DNA from: Anaeramoeba ignava
Lineage: Eukaryota > Metamonada > Anaeramoebidae
DNA: 64,000 nt
Assembly (NCBI GenBank): GCA_028826165.1
Contig: JAPDFW010000068.1
Span: 401,506-465,505, forward strand
Direction: 5' to 3'
Shown in pieces: positions 48,935-64,000 of this stretch. Made by a program: the position numbers and the translations under genes. The first letter of the stretch is position 1. Each line of letters starts with the position of its first letter. The notes below the pieces were generated by a model. It was not told the origin of the DNA. It ran no database searches and was given only the letters and a program-made list of their open reading frames with translations.

Positions 48935-49184
48935 TTTTAATTTTTTAAATTTTAATTTTTAAATTCCAATTTCGAAATCCAAAAAAATAAAATTTAATTG
49001 AAATTGAAATTGAAATTGAAATTGTATTTTTTAGTTTTTTTTTAAAAAAAAAGAAAGAAAAGAAAATGTTTTGTTGTTTTAAAAAATTGAAGAGGAAAAA
49101 AAATAGGATCATATTAAAAAAGAAAGAAGGAAAAATCAATTCAAGTCATTTAATGTAATGTAAATGTAAATTTAATGTAAAAAT

Positions 49185-50356
49185 TTAAAGTCTTCTTCCA
49201 CGATGACCACCTTTTTTTCTTGTTCCATCTGTTGGAATTGGAGTAACATCTTCAATTCTTCCAATTTTGATTCCTGCTCTTGCTAAAGCACGAAGAGCTG
49301 CTTGTCCTCCTGGTCCAATTGCTCTTCTTCTATTTCCTCCTGAACCTCTAAGTTTTATATGAACAGCTCTGATATTAAGTTCCTTTTAAATAAGAAAGAG
49401 AAATTAATTTTAGAAATTTATATTTTTTTGATATTTTTATATTTTTTTTTGATTTGATATTTTTATATTTTTTTGATATTTTTATATATTTTTGATTTCA
49501 TGTTTTTATATTTTTTTTGATTTCATGTTTTTATATTTTTTTTCATTTCATATTTTTATATTTTTGTTCATTTCATGTTTTTATATTTTTGTTGATTTCA
49601 TGTTTTTATATTTTTGTTCATTTGATATTTTTATATTTTTTTTGATTTCATGTTTTTATATTTTTTTGATTTGATATTTTTATATTTTTGTTCATTTCAT
49701 ATTTTTATATTTTTGTTCATTTCATATTTTTATATTTTTGTTCATTTGATGTTTTTATATTTTTTTAAATCATTTCTCAATTTACTTTTAAACGAGCGGC
49801 AACATCTTGAGCTGCAAGCATAGCTGCATAAGGAGATGATTCATCTCTATCTGCTTTAACTTTCATTCCTCCTGTTAATAATAATAATAATCATAATAAT
49901 AATAATCATAATAAGAAAATGAAATTTTTAAATTTTTAAAATTATTCTTATTTACCAGTAATTCTAACAAGAGTTTCTCTTCCAGAAAGATCTGTAACAT
50001 GAATAAAGGTATCCTATTTTAATTTTATAAATAATTTTTAATTTTATAAATAATTTTTAATTTTCTAAATAATTTTTAATTTTCTATAATTTGATAAAAT
50101 AAAAAGAATAACAAACATTAAAAGAAGCAAGAATATGACAAACTCCAAAAACAAGTTCATTTGGTCTTGTTTTAGGTCCTAAAGTTTGTACTTCTTTTTG
50201 TTCTTCTTGTTCACCTGCTTTTGCTTTTGCTTTACCTCTTGCTTTTCTTGTTTTTTTTTGAGGAGCTTCTTTTTTTGGTTGAGCTTCTTTTTTTGGTTGA
50301 GCTTCTTTTTTTGGTTGTGTTTCTTTTTTAGGTTGAGTTTCTTTTTTAGTTGACAT
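49185..50356 (-). CDS. RPS14: 40S ribosomal protein uS11 (RPS14)
   Basis: Small-subunit protein of the platform, near the 3' end of 18S rRNA. Exons 50356-50117, 50013-49956, 49871-49786 and 49382-49185 join to 582 nt, 193 aa. Conserved blocks are [60 protein letters not shown] and the C-terminal [20 protein letters not shown], ending GHRGRRL. The N-terminus carries an unusual 50-aa extension with repeated [12 protein letters not shown] units; RPS14 is usually about 150 aa. Introns 1 and 3 contain low-complexity A/T repeats, and donor 1 is GTTTGT. Confidence 0.97.
49383..49785 (-). repeat. Intron 3 of uS11: TTTTTATATTTTTTTGATTT repeat
   Basis: About 15 copies of a 22-26 base unit (TTTCATGTTTTTATATTTTT with variants TTTGATATTTTTATA) at 49415-49765 on the plus strand. 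Lies entirely in the intron. Confidence 0.8.
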
Positions 50357-50531
50357 TCTTTATAACTTTTTTTTTTTCTTTTTTGATTTTTTTTTTATTT
50401 GTTTTAAAAATTAATTTTCTATTGAAGAGAAAAAAAATGAAATTAAAAATTAAAAGAAAAAAAATTTTTTTTATTTTTTTTTTTTAAATGAGTATTTATT
50501 CCATCATAATTATTAAAAATTTCAAAATGAC

Positions 50532-54314
<3,783 letters not shown>

Positions 54315-55780
54315 TTTAAAAAATAAAAAACAAGAAAAAAATGAAAATGAAAAAAATGAAAAAAAATTTAAATTATTTTCGATCTCAATTTTCTCATTAA
54401 ATTTAATCTAAAATTATTTATTAATTTTAATCTAAATTTATTTATTAAATTTAATCTAAAATTATTTATTAATTTTAATCTAATTTTATTTATTAAATTT
54501 AATCTAAATTTATTTATTAATTTTAATCAAAATTTATTTATTAATTTTAATTAAAATTTATTTATTAATTTTAATTAAAATTTATTTATTAATTTTAATT
54601 AAAATTTATTTATTAATTTTAATCTAAATTTATTTATTAAATTTAATCTAAATTTATTTATTAATTTTAATCCAAATTTATTTATTAATTTTAATCTAAA
54701 TTTATTTATTAAATTTAATCTAAATTTATTTATTAATTTTTAATCCAAATTTATTTATTAAATTTAATCAAAAAATTTATTTATTAAATTTAATCAAAAT
54801 TTATTTATTAAATTTAATCTAAATTTATTTATTAAATTTAATCTAAATTTATTTATTAAATTTAATCAAAAATTTATTTATTAAAATTTAATCAAAATTT
54901 ATTTATTAATTTTAATCTAAATTTATTTATTAAATTTAATCTAAATTTATTTATTAATTTTAATCTAAATTTATTTATTAATTTTAATCTAAAATTTATT
55001 TATTAAATTTAATCCAAAATTTATTTATTAATTTTTAATCTAAATTTATTTTATTAAATTTAATCTAAATTTATTTATTAATTTTAATCCAAATTTTCTC
55101 ATTAAATTTAATCTAAATTTATTTATTAAATTTATTTTATTAAATTTATTTATTAAATTTAATCTAAATTTATTTATTAATTTTAATCTAAATTTATTTA
55201 TTAAATTTAATCTAAATTTATTTTATTAAAATTAATCTAAATTTATTTATTAATTTTAATCAAAATTTATTTATTAATTTTTATTTATTAAATTTAATCT
55301 AAATTTATTTATTAATTTTAATCTAAATTTATTTATTAATTTTAATCTAAATTTATTTATTAAATTTAATCCAAATTTATTTATTAATTTTAATCTAAAT
55401 TTATTTATTAATTTTAATCTAAATTTATTTATTAAATTTAATCTAAATTTATTTATTAATTTTAATCCAAATTTTCTCATTAAATTTAATCTAAATTTAT
55501 TTATTAAATTTAATCTAATTTTAATCTAAATTTATTTATTAAATTTATTTATTAAATTTATTAATAAAATTAATCTAAAATTGATTAAGAAAAGTTATTT
55601 GAAAATTTATTTTTATTGATATTTTTTTCTTTTAAAAAGAGAAAAAAGAAAGAAGGAAAAGAGGAATCTACAAAACAGAACAAAAGAAAAAGAAAAAAAG
55701 AAAGAAAAAAAAAAAAGAAAGAAGAAAAAAAGAGAAAAAAAGCAAAAAAATTTGGAAGAAAAAATAAAGGCTATTTACAA
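54315..55780. repeat. Intergenic array of AATTTATTTATTAA units
   Basis: 54400-55570 is an array of about 50 copies of a 22-23 base unit, TTTATTTATTAAATTTAATC or the TTAATTTTAATC variant. 55571-55780 is an A-rich 3' flank of the ADA2 gene. CATTTTT elements lie at about 54341-54365 before the kinase start. No gene seen. Confidence 0.8.
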
Positions 55781-56529
55781 TTACCAAGCACTTTTTCTTT
55801 TTCCACGATTAGGTTGATTTTTTCTCTTTTTAGCAATTTGATTTTGTTTTTGATTTTGATTTTTTCTTAAAGATTTAGAATTATTTCCATTTGCTTTTGA
55901 AGATTTTGAATTTGCTTTTGAATTTGATTTTGAAGATTTTGAATTTGAATTTTTAATTGAATTTTTTTCATTTTCTTTTGAATCAAGAATGCTACTTTCA
56001 TCAGGATAAGGAAAATCATCAGATTCCAAATAAATAGAAGTATAATGCTTCTCACATTCTCTATGAGTTTTAGTACCAACATGGGAAGCAATATCTAGCC
56101 AGTTTCCAAGACCATATAATTTAATAGCATCAAGTAAAAGTAATTCTTCAAGAACATCCCATTTATTACTAAAAATTCGTAATCTTTGTCCATGGATGAC
56201 TAAGTATGGATGATTTTTTTTATGAGTGTTTGTTTCCTTTCCTTTTGCAAAACAATCAACACAAAGATCAACATCAACGCAAACAGCACATCGAATACGA
56301 ACAGATTCTGTGATATCTCGACCACAAATATCACAATAAAATTCTGGAATACGTTTTGTTTTTTTTCTATTTTAAATTATTTAAATTTTTTTAATTATTT
56401 TAATTTTAATTATTTTAATTTTTTTGTTTATTTTCTTCTTTCTTTTTTTAATTTTAATTATAAAAAAAATTTTTTTTTAATTCGTTTTTTTTTTTTTTTT
56501 TTTTTCTTCTTTTTTTCTTACTTTAACAT
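55781..56529 (-). CDS. TADA2: ADA2-type transcriptional adaptor (ZZ and SANT domains)
   Basis: Adaptor of SAGA-type histone acetyltransferase complexes, where it activates GCN5. An 8-nt first exon (56529-56522, ATG TTA AA) joins by a phase-2 intron (GTAAGA..AATAG) to exon 2 (56366-55781), giving 594 nt, 197 aa. The ZZ zinc finger holds paired cysteines in FYCDICGRDI, CAVCVDVDLCVDCF and a His pair in HKKNHPY. The SANT/Myb domain reads WDVLEELLLLDAIKLYGLGN, then GTKTHRECEKHY as in ADA2. The protein ends after a K/N/S-rich basic tail and lacks the C-terminal SWIRM region of canonical ADA2, which is usually 400 aa or more. Either a shortened family member or a gene with missed 3' exons. The tiny first exon is inferred from phase. 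Confidence 0.88.
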
Positions 56530-57604
56530 TTGATAAAAGATTTTTAAAAACTTAATTTGGAAATTTGTTTTTAAATTTTAAATTTAAATTTGGATGTGAA
56601 TTTTTTATATTGTTTTGTTTTGTTTTGTTTTTTTTTTTTCGAATGGAAAAAAAAAAGATAATTTTATAAATGAATTGTAAAAAAAATAAAGTAAAAAATG
56701 TTGTAAAATAAGTTAATTTTTTTTTCTTTTTTTCTTTTTTTTTTTTGTTCTAAAGTTTAGTAATAAAATATAAAAGTTGAATAATTTTGATTTTTTTTTT
56801 TATAAAAGGATTAATATTAAAAAAATCCTATTAAATCTCAGATCTATTTTCCAATTCCTATCTATCCCTACATTTTTAAATTAAATTAAAATTTTTTTCA
56901 TTAGTTTATTTGAAATGAATTTATAAATATAATGATTAGTAAATTTATTTTCCAAAAATATCATTATTAAAATTAAATTAAATATTGTCAAATCAATTTC
57001 ACATTTTTATTTCTATGTAATCATATTAATTCAATAATAAATCCCCAACAAAATTAACTCATCAAATTATTTAAGCTATTGATTCAAATAATCTTCTCAA
57101 TCAAACATATTGAAAAATATATTTTAATAATATCATTTTGCCCACAATTATTAATTCATTTTTGTTATATTTTTATTTAGAAAAATAAAATCTAAATCAT
57201 AAAGTGTGTTGTATTGATTATTTTGATTTAATTTATAAATGAATATTTTATTAATTTTAATTCTCAATTATTTTCATTTTTTGAAAAAAAAAAATCAAAA
57301 ATTTTTCAATAGAAATTTTTTTTTGTGTTTTTTTTTTAATGTGATTTAATTTGAATACATTTTTGGATTTCGTTTAATCGAAAAGAAAAAGTTGAAGGAA
57401 TTGAAATGAAATCAAATCAAATTAAATTCTAAGAAAAGAAAAAAAATGAAATTTGATTTTTTGAAAAAAAAAAATTTGAAAAAACTTGAAATGAAAAAAA
57501 AAAAAGAGGAAATGCTTTTTGTTCATTGATAATCTTTATTGAATTATTTTTCATTAATAATTAATCTATGATATCAATTCTATTCATGTCGAAATCAATT
57601 TTTG
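56530..57604. other. Intergenic region without recognised genes
   Basis: Nearly 1.1 kb between ADA2 and the ankyrin-BTB gene. Unlike other spacers, 56800-57250 is AT-rich but not repetitive. I found no conserved protein fragment, tRNA-like cloverleaf or open frame of note. It could hold regulatory sequence or an unrecognised non-coding RNA. Confidence 0.5.
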
Positions 57605-60600
57605 TTATTTTTCTTCATTAAAGATATAAAATTCATCTTCTAAAATTAAATCAATTATTGAATTTTGATTTAATTGATAATAATCTTTGACATCCTCAAG
57701 TTCTTCAATGATTTGGTTTGTGAGATGGATTTCCTTATCAAACTCATCGTGATAAAGAAAATAAATTAATTGATTTATTGTTTCCAATGATTTTCTTGAA
57801 TAGTCGTGAACTTTATTGGATGAATCTTGAACACTTAAAAAGAAACATTCCTTTAAATAATTCGCTTCTTGTTATCAATACTAATTTATGAACTTTAATT
57901 TCTTTTTTCTTCCAACTATTATTGTGAAATCTTTTTGTTGATTCTTGTTGGAATAGTTGATGAAAATCTTGCAAAATTCCTTTTTCTTCCTTTCTTGGAT
58001 TTAACCCAATTTGAATCAAAACCCATTCCTTGGAAAAATTCTTCAATTGCTTCTTTATTTGCCAAATTTTCTCTTAAAATGGGATTTTTGGTTTCATTTT
58101 TGGCATGAGGAATAAAAATACTCTTTTTGCTTCTTGGAGGTTGTGGACTTGATTCTGATTGTTTGATTAATGCTTGCTTGATTTGTTCAAAATCGTGGAA
58201 TCCACTATAAAGAAAATTCAAAACAAGTTGGACATCTTCTTTTGATTTTTCCTGGTATGTGCTGATGAATTTTTGGAGCAATGCTTCATTGTTATCAAAT
58301 CTTGTTAACAAAAAAAATTTATGAACATTGAATTGGAAATAATCACTAGATTTAATCTGATAATCTGAAAAATTATCTTCTGAAGTGAAGAGTTGATATA
58401 CATCTTCATTAAGTGAATAAATTTTCAAAAACAAATCGCAAAAAGTTTGTGTAATTTCTTCCTTTTCTAAATCGTACATATCCGCATCGTTCATTAGCAG
58501 CAACATGATTCCTTTCTGGTTCTTCTTTTCAACCAAAATGGAAAGAGGTGTGTTTTCGAATGCATCTTTTGCATTTATATCGACCCCTTTTGAAATGAGA
58601 TATTGAAGTATTTCGCTTGAATTTTTATATTTGCAAGCTAAATGCAAAACTGTTTGATTAACTTGCGTTTTTGCATTGATATCTACTCCTTTTTCAACTA
58701 AATATTTGATTACTTCAATTGAATTTCGATATTGACAAGCTAAATGCAAAACTGTTTGATCAAATTGCGTTTTTGCATTGATATCTGCTCCTTTTTCAAT
58801 TAAATATTTGATTACTTCAATTGAATTTCTATTTAGACAAGATGAATGCAATATTGAACGATCATCGATATCTTTTTGGTTAATACCAAATCCCTTTTTA
58901 ATAAAAAATTCCATAATTTCAATTGAGTTATTTACATTCCGACAAACAAAATGTAAAATTGTTTGACCCCTTTTGTTTTGGACTTGCCCATCGGCTCCTT
59001 TTTCAATCATGTACTTGATAACTTCAAGAGAGCTGTATTGGCAAGCAAATTGCAAAGCGGTTTCTTTTCGAATTGTTTGGGCATTCATATTCACTCCTTT
59101 TTCAACCAGATATTTGATAACCCGAAATGATTGTTTTGATTTGCAAGCAATATGAAGCAAGGTTTCACCATAAACTGATTTTGAATTGATATCTGCTCCT
59201 TTTTCAATCAAATATTCAATAATTTCAAACGACAGGTTATTTTTGCAAGCAGTATACAAGGTATTTTCACCCAAAATTGTTTCTTCATTAATATCAACCC
59301 TGTTTTTGATCAAATATTGAATAAAATCAAGTGATGAATTTCGGTTTTCGCAGGCCAAATGCAAGATTGTTTGATCAAAATTTGTTTTGTCATGAATATC
59401 CACTCCTTCCTCGATTAAATATTTAGCAATCTGGAAAGGAGATTTTCTATTTTGGCAAGCCAAATGCAAAAGGGATTGGTTATTATTAGTTTTAATATTG
59501 ACACGGACTCCTTTTCTAACTAAGTATTTAATCACATCAAATGTATTTGAGCAACAAGCATAATGTAAGGTTGTCCAATTTTCAGTTGTTTTGTCATGAA
59601 GATCAAATCCTTTGGAGACTAAATACTTGATAGTTTCAATGGAGTTTTTCTGGCAAGCAAAATGTAAAATTGTTTCATGTTCGTGTGTCTTTGCATTGAT
59701 ATCAGCTCCTTCAGAAATCAAATACTTGATCAGTTGAATTGAATTATTCTTATTACAAGCATAATGCAATGGTGTTTCATTTGTATCTGTTTTAGCATTA
59801 ATATCAAATCCTTTGGAAATTAGATACTTGACAATATCGATTGATTGCTCATTTTTATTTTGGCAGGCATGATGCAGTACTGTTTTATATGAGAGTGTTT
59901 TTGCATGAATATAAGCTCCTTTTTCAGTCAAATATTTAATCACTTCAACTGAATTACTCTTTTTACAAGCAGAATGCAAAACGGAAATTCCAAAATTTGT
60001 TTTAGCATTGACATCAAATCCTTTGGAAACTAAATACTTGACAATTTCAAGTGCATCTTCATTTCTATTTTGACAAGCTAGATGCAAAATTGTCTCGTTT
60101 CCAATAACTTCAAAATTAGTATCAATTTTCTTGTATTGCAAATATTTGATAACCTCCAGTGAGTTGTATTTGCATGCGTAGTGTAAAGGTGAAAAACGGA
60201 ATTTTGTTTGTGAATAAATATCAAATCCTTTGGAAATGAAGAATTCAATCATTTTGATTGAATTCTCCCCTTTTAAATATTTGATCACAAAATGAATGAT
60301 TGATTTTCCTTTTTGATCCTTTAAATGAATTGAAACTCCTTTTTCTATCAATAACTCAATAATTTCTAATTCACAATTATTTTTGATTGAAATGTGTATC
60401 GAATTTCTTCCTCTTTTTTATCAAGTAAATTTGGATCGACTCCCTTTCTTATTAATTCTTTTATAATTTCTTTTTGAATTTGTTTTTATTGCAAATGTAA
60501 AATTGGTTTTCGATCTTTTTCAAAAACATTTTTCCGAAAAAGAATCAATTTTGTTCAATAAATCAAAATGATTCTTTTCAATAATTTGATAAATATCCAA

Positions 60601-60609
60601 ATTATTCAT
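57605..60609 (-). CDS. Ankyrin repeat-BTB-BTB protein, frame interrupted
   Basis: About 1000-aa scaffold with the same layout as the gene at 7166-9868. The start is MNNLDIYQIIEKNHF at 60609. About 18 ankyrin repeats lie in one uninterrupted exon, many with the signature TVLHLACQYRNSIEVIKYL and GADINAKT. Two BTB-like domains follow (YFQFNVHKFFLLTRF; EIKVHKLVLITRSELFKGM), then a C-terminal helical part ending at 57605. The frame breaks at least five times: three times within 60360-60540, once near 58000-58040, and once in a T-run near 57835-57845. Each break is a single base and restores the paralogue's sequence. The 800-codon middle is intact, which favours consensus errors, but a young pseudogene remains possible. 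Confidence 0.78.
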
Positions 60610-60738
60610 CTATTCTTTTTAATTTTAATTTTCAAGTAAAAATAACTATTTAAAAAAAAAATTTTTTTTCATTTTTTTTCATTTTTCCATTTTTTTCATT
60701 TTTTTCTGAATTAAAGAAAGAAAGAAAGAAAAAAAAAA
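60610..60738. promoter_or_regulatory. Short divergent promoter region with CATTTTT elements
   Basis: 129 bp between two divergent start codons. Four CATTTTT elements lie on the plus strand at about 60669-60706, followed by GAAAGAAAGAAAGAAAA directly before the exportin start. Assignment as promoter is by position and recurrence. Confidence 0.4.
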
Positions 60739-63700
60739 ATGAATTATTCTCAAGAGGTTCAAGAATTAATTCATTGTATTGAATTGATTTATAATCCACA
60801 AACAGATCCTCAACAAAGACAACTTGCACAAAATTTTTGCGATAATTTTAAAAACAATATTGACAATTTAGAAACAGCATTTGAAATTTCGCAAAATGGA
60901 GAATTTTCAGCAACAGTTCGATATTTTGGATATCATTATCTCGAACATATTATGAGAAATGTTGAAGAATCTAATGTGGATTTGAAACAAAATCTGAAGT
61001 CAAAAATCCTGCATTTATTTTCAACTCAAATAATATTTTGCAAGAAAAACTTTTATTAAGGAAAAATTGTTTTCTCTTCTGAATGAAATTGTCAAAAAGA
61101 GAATGGCCTCAAAGATGGCCAAAATTTGTTGGAGGAGCTTATTAGTCTTGCTGATAAAGGCTTTTCAGAAAGAGAATTATGTTTGATATTTATTCGTTCA
61201 TTTTCTGATGAATTATATATTTATATTGAGGCTAAAAGATATAAGTGATCATAGAAGGAAAAATTTGAAAATTTCATTTTCAAAAGAAATCCCAAAATTA
61301 TTCAATTCATGGTTAAAATTTTGGAGGAGCATTACCAAAAATTCGCTCAAATTAGAGATTTGGCTCAATCTCAAGAAAATCAACCGCAAATACAAGATAA
61401 AATTGAAATGGAAAATGAATATCAGAGCCATTTAAAAATTTTAGTTGCAACTTTGAAGGCTTTTACTTCCTTGATTGATTGGATTCCATCAAGCGAAATT
61501 TATCGAAACTCTCTTTTGTTAGCCTTTTGCAATCTATTGACTGAACCTGAACTTAGAATGGTATCCATTTTTTAAGCAAGAAATCATTTTTCAAATATTC
61601 AATCTTAAATTCAAATATTCAATCTTAAATTCAAATACTCAATCTTAAATTCAAATTCGTTTGATTTCTTCTCTTCTTTTTTTTTTTCAAGTTTGCAATT
61701 GATTGTTTGATTGTATTTGGTTCAAAAACCCAGAAAATTAGCATGATAAGAGATAAAAAGGAGCAATTATATCAATTAATTTCAACAATTTGTAGATTTT
61801 CAGATTCTTTACTCGAGGAAAACTCTCTTGAACAAGATTATGCTTTTCAAAAGAAATTCTGTCAATTTCTTACAATTTTTACTCAAAATAATTCTGTTTT
61901 ATTTTCTAAGCCAAAAGATGAGCAAAAAGAAGACAATTTCTGAGTATTAACATTTCAAAATTTTCAACTAAAATTTCAAAATTCAAAAATTCATAATTTA
62001 ATTCAAAAATTTAACAGATTTCTTGATCTAATGCTCAAATTCTCAAATCATTCAAGCTTAATGGTTTCATCTTTTTGTTCTCCCCCTTTTTTGGATTCAT
62101 ATACTCCGAAAAACTTCTTTACTGGATCAAGAATCAACAAATCAATTACTTTCAAATATTTTTGATTTTTCTTTGATAAAATTGGTCAAAGTTAATTTCG
62201 AAGAAAACGAAACAAATCCAGCAAATAAATATATTATGATTGATTTTTTGATTGAAAGTGAATTTATTGAGTTTTACAAAATGTACAGGAAAAAATTGGT
62301 TAAATTACTTCAAATTTTGGGTCAAAAATACCCTCTTTTTAGTTTGAATAGATGGTTGAATATTTTGGTGAAGCTTTTTGAAGGAAGTGCTCAGGATTCT
62401 TCTTTTGTTTCTTATAATCAAATGAAAGCACTTTCCTTGGGAATTCAAGCAATTTTATCAAGAATTTCAAACAAAAAACGTCAAATGTATAAGGTTCAAC
62501 AATCAATAGAAAATGTCAAAAAAGCTGTTAATTATTTACTAACTTTTCAAACAACTGTATCTGAAAAAAATTTTTTTTTCTTTGAAAAGAATCATAAACA
62601 AAAATATTCAAATATTTAAAAAATTCAAAAATTTAAAAATTTAAAATGAAAATAAGGATCCTAAATTTCTTGCTCAAATATTTTCAATTCTTACATCTTT
62701 ATGCTTATTTTTAAATGAAAAAACTGAAGAAATTCAAAAGATTTTATCTCATGTAAATTGAAAAAAATTTGGAAAAAAAAAAAAAAATTTCTTTTATTGT
62801 TATTAATTTGTTTTGGTTTTTCTCAGTTATTTTCTTATATAACATACAAAACAGAATCAGATGATCAACAATCAACTAAATTAACTGAAGGAACTCAAAA
62901 AATTAGAATCAAAGCAAGTGAAGAAATTTTAAGATTATGTCAAGGAGAATCAAAAGCTTTATTAGTAAATGAAAAACAAAAATATTTATTTATAATTTTA
63001 TTGATATATATATTTTTGGATTAGAAATTCTTCCTGATTTAACACAAAATTTCCAAACTTTAACCTCAAATCAAGAAATTGGAGATGAAGAAAGAAATAA
63101 TCTTCTTAAATCCTTGGTTTCAGTTTCAAATGAATCGAAAACATTTAATTTGCAAGAACAGCTATTAGAAACTATATTAAATCAATATGTTTCCGATTTA
63201 ACCCAACTTAATTTTATAGGAGGAGATGATGAAGAAATACAACAATTTGTTTCAATAATAGGATTATCTTTAAATAATATCAAGAATATTCAAGAACTGG
63301 CTAATTATGCGAATAACAGAAGAAAAATCACCTCTTTACTCACATTGTTTTATGAAGTGCTAAAATCAAGTGAAGTTCCCAAAAATCCAAAAGAAAAATC
63401 AAAAGGTGATTTCGGTCCTTTTAAAATTGAAAATAATGTTTATGGCACAAAAGAAACCAATCACCAAAATTGCGGAATCCATCCTTCCCATTATCGCAAA
63501 AAGTTGATCAAATCCATTCATTCCATTTATGATCCCAAAATTTACGGGAATTTATTTACTCAAAGAACAATCACAATACATTTCGTCATTCAAACATCAC
63601 GAAGAACTAATTGATCCAGAATTAAAAGGATTGATTTATCGCAATGAAAATGTGAGTGAAAATGTGGATCTCAAATATTTTGATGAATACACTCATCTCA

Positions 63701-64000
63701 GGAATTGTCAAAATGGATGTTTTCAACACTCAAATTATGCTATCAAATCATCGGCATTTTTGGTGAGAATAACGACTTGTTTTATACTATTCCTGGGAAT
63801 TGATTTGTTAATCCAAAATTTTGTTCTTTTCTTCAGCTGAAAATTCCACAGACAGTCTTTTGCATTTATTATCAGAAAAAGTTCTAATTTTAACTTTCTT
63901 TTGAATTGTCCATTATCACAATATGACTTGTTGATCAATCCAATTTCTTTTCACTCCATTTTGGATTTTAACAATAAAACCTTGGGCTGGCAAACTTTAT
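60739..64000 (+). CDS. XPO5: Exportin-5-like nuclear export receptor, frame interrupted, partial at right edge
   Basis: Karyopherin-beta family receptor that exports structured RNAs or tRNA-linked cargo with RanGTP. The N-terminal HEAT repeats read DPQQRQLAQNFCDNFKNNI and VRYFGYHYLEHI. A KREWPQRWP block matches the XPO5 motif KREWPQHWP, in a frame two bases away from the start frame. Further segments follow the XPO5 order: KILEEHYQKFAQ, FLDLMLKFSNHSSLM, LIKLVKVNFEE and SQLFSYITYK. Introns can be placed at 61561-61691 and, less exactly, about 61943-62017, 62560-62656, 62752-62826 and 62970-63024. At least five single-base frame breaks occur (near 61025-61075, 61120, 61245-61310, 62163 and 63560). 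The density is higher than elsewhere, as in the neighbouring gene. Family call is fairly confident; integrity is uncertain. Confidence 0.75.

Noticed and set aside
56530-57604. Possible tRNA or other structured RNA in the non-repetitive spacer
   Set aside because: No T-loop or anticodon-arm pattern was found by eye on either strand. A covariance-model scan would settle it.

Overview
The window is nuclear DNA from an intron-rich, very AT-rich protist. There are GT..AG introns, a spliced ribosomal protein, eIF2-alpha, an ESCRT-III subunit, TOM40, ADA2, an exportin and a Hippo-type kinase. TAA/TGA act as stops and conserved proteins have no in-frame stops, so the code looks standard. The mix of RhoGEF/RGS/MORN, BTB-TLDc, ankyrin-BTB and FN3 proteins, plus hexanucleotide-rich introns, resembles the anaerobic amoeboflagellate Anaeramoeba (Metamonada). 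That placement is an inference from gene content, held at roughly 50-60 %.

Layout. 1-2769 (-) RGS-RhoGEF-PH-MORN signalling protein, running off the left edge. 3591-6727 (+) eIF2-alpha in six exons. 7166-9868 (+) ankyrin-BTB-BTB protein with one repeat per exon. 10062-15360 (-) large unidentified protein of 1449 aa. 15546-21064 (-) surface protein whose signal-peptide and GPI-like exons were found beyond long low-complexity introns. 21182-23234 (-) TPR-like protein, divergent from 23334-24809 (+) BTB-BACK-TLDc. 24901-26484 (+) GT61 glycosyltransferase. 26564-28137 (+) second BTB-TLDc copy, frame-shifted. 29198-42008 (+) a giant cytolinker of roughly 3000 aa: tandem CH domains, 24 near-identical plus 2 divergent FN3 repeats, a GAR-like domain and a basic tail. 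42390-43729 (-) CHMP3/VPS24. 44775-47304 (+) TOM40. 47498-48934 (+) VWA protein. 49185-50356 (-) ribosomal uS11 (RPS14). 50532-54314 (-) MST/Hippo kinase with SARAH. 55781-56529 (-) ADA2. 57605-60609 (-) second ankyrin-BTB-BTB protein, frame-interrupted. 60739-64000 (+) exportin-5-like, frame-interrupted and cut by the right edge.

Genes were joined by matching donor and acceptor sites, checking that phases close and that total lengths divide by three. This held for eIF2-alpha, both ankyrin-type exon sets where intact, the 1449-aa gene, the GPI protein, GT61, CHMP3, TOM40, uS11, MST and ADA2. Nearly all non-coding DNA is low-complexity A/T sequence, and each long intron carries its own short repeat motif. 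A T-rich CATTTTT element precedes most start codons.

The most novel candidate is the CH-CH/FN3/GAR cytolinker, with domains that would join actin to microtubules through an FN3 spacer. Also notable are a Thr-Ser replacement at the regulatory Ser51 site of eIF2-alpha, a SARAH-bearing Hippo kinase, and an 8-nt first exon in ADA2. Single-base frameshifts cluster in the FN3 array and in 57.6-64 kb. Most sit at homopolymers and look like consensus errors, but gene decay cannot be excluded from one sequence.
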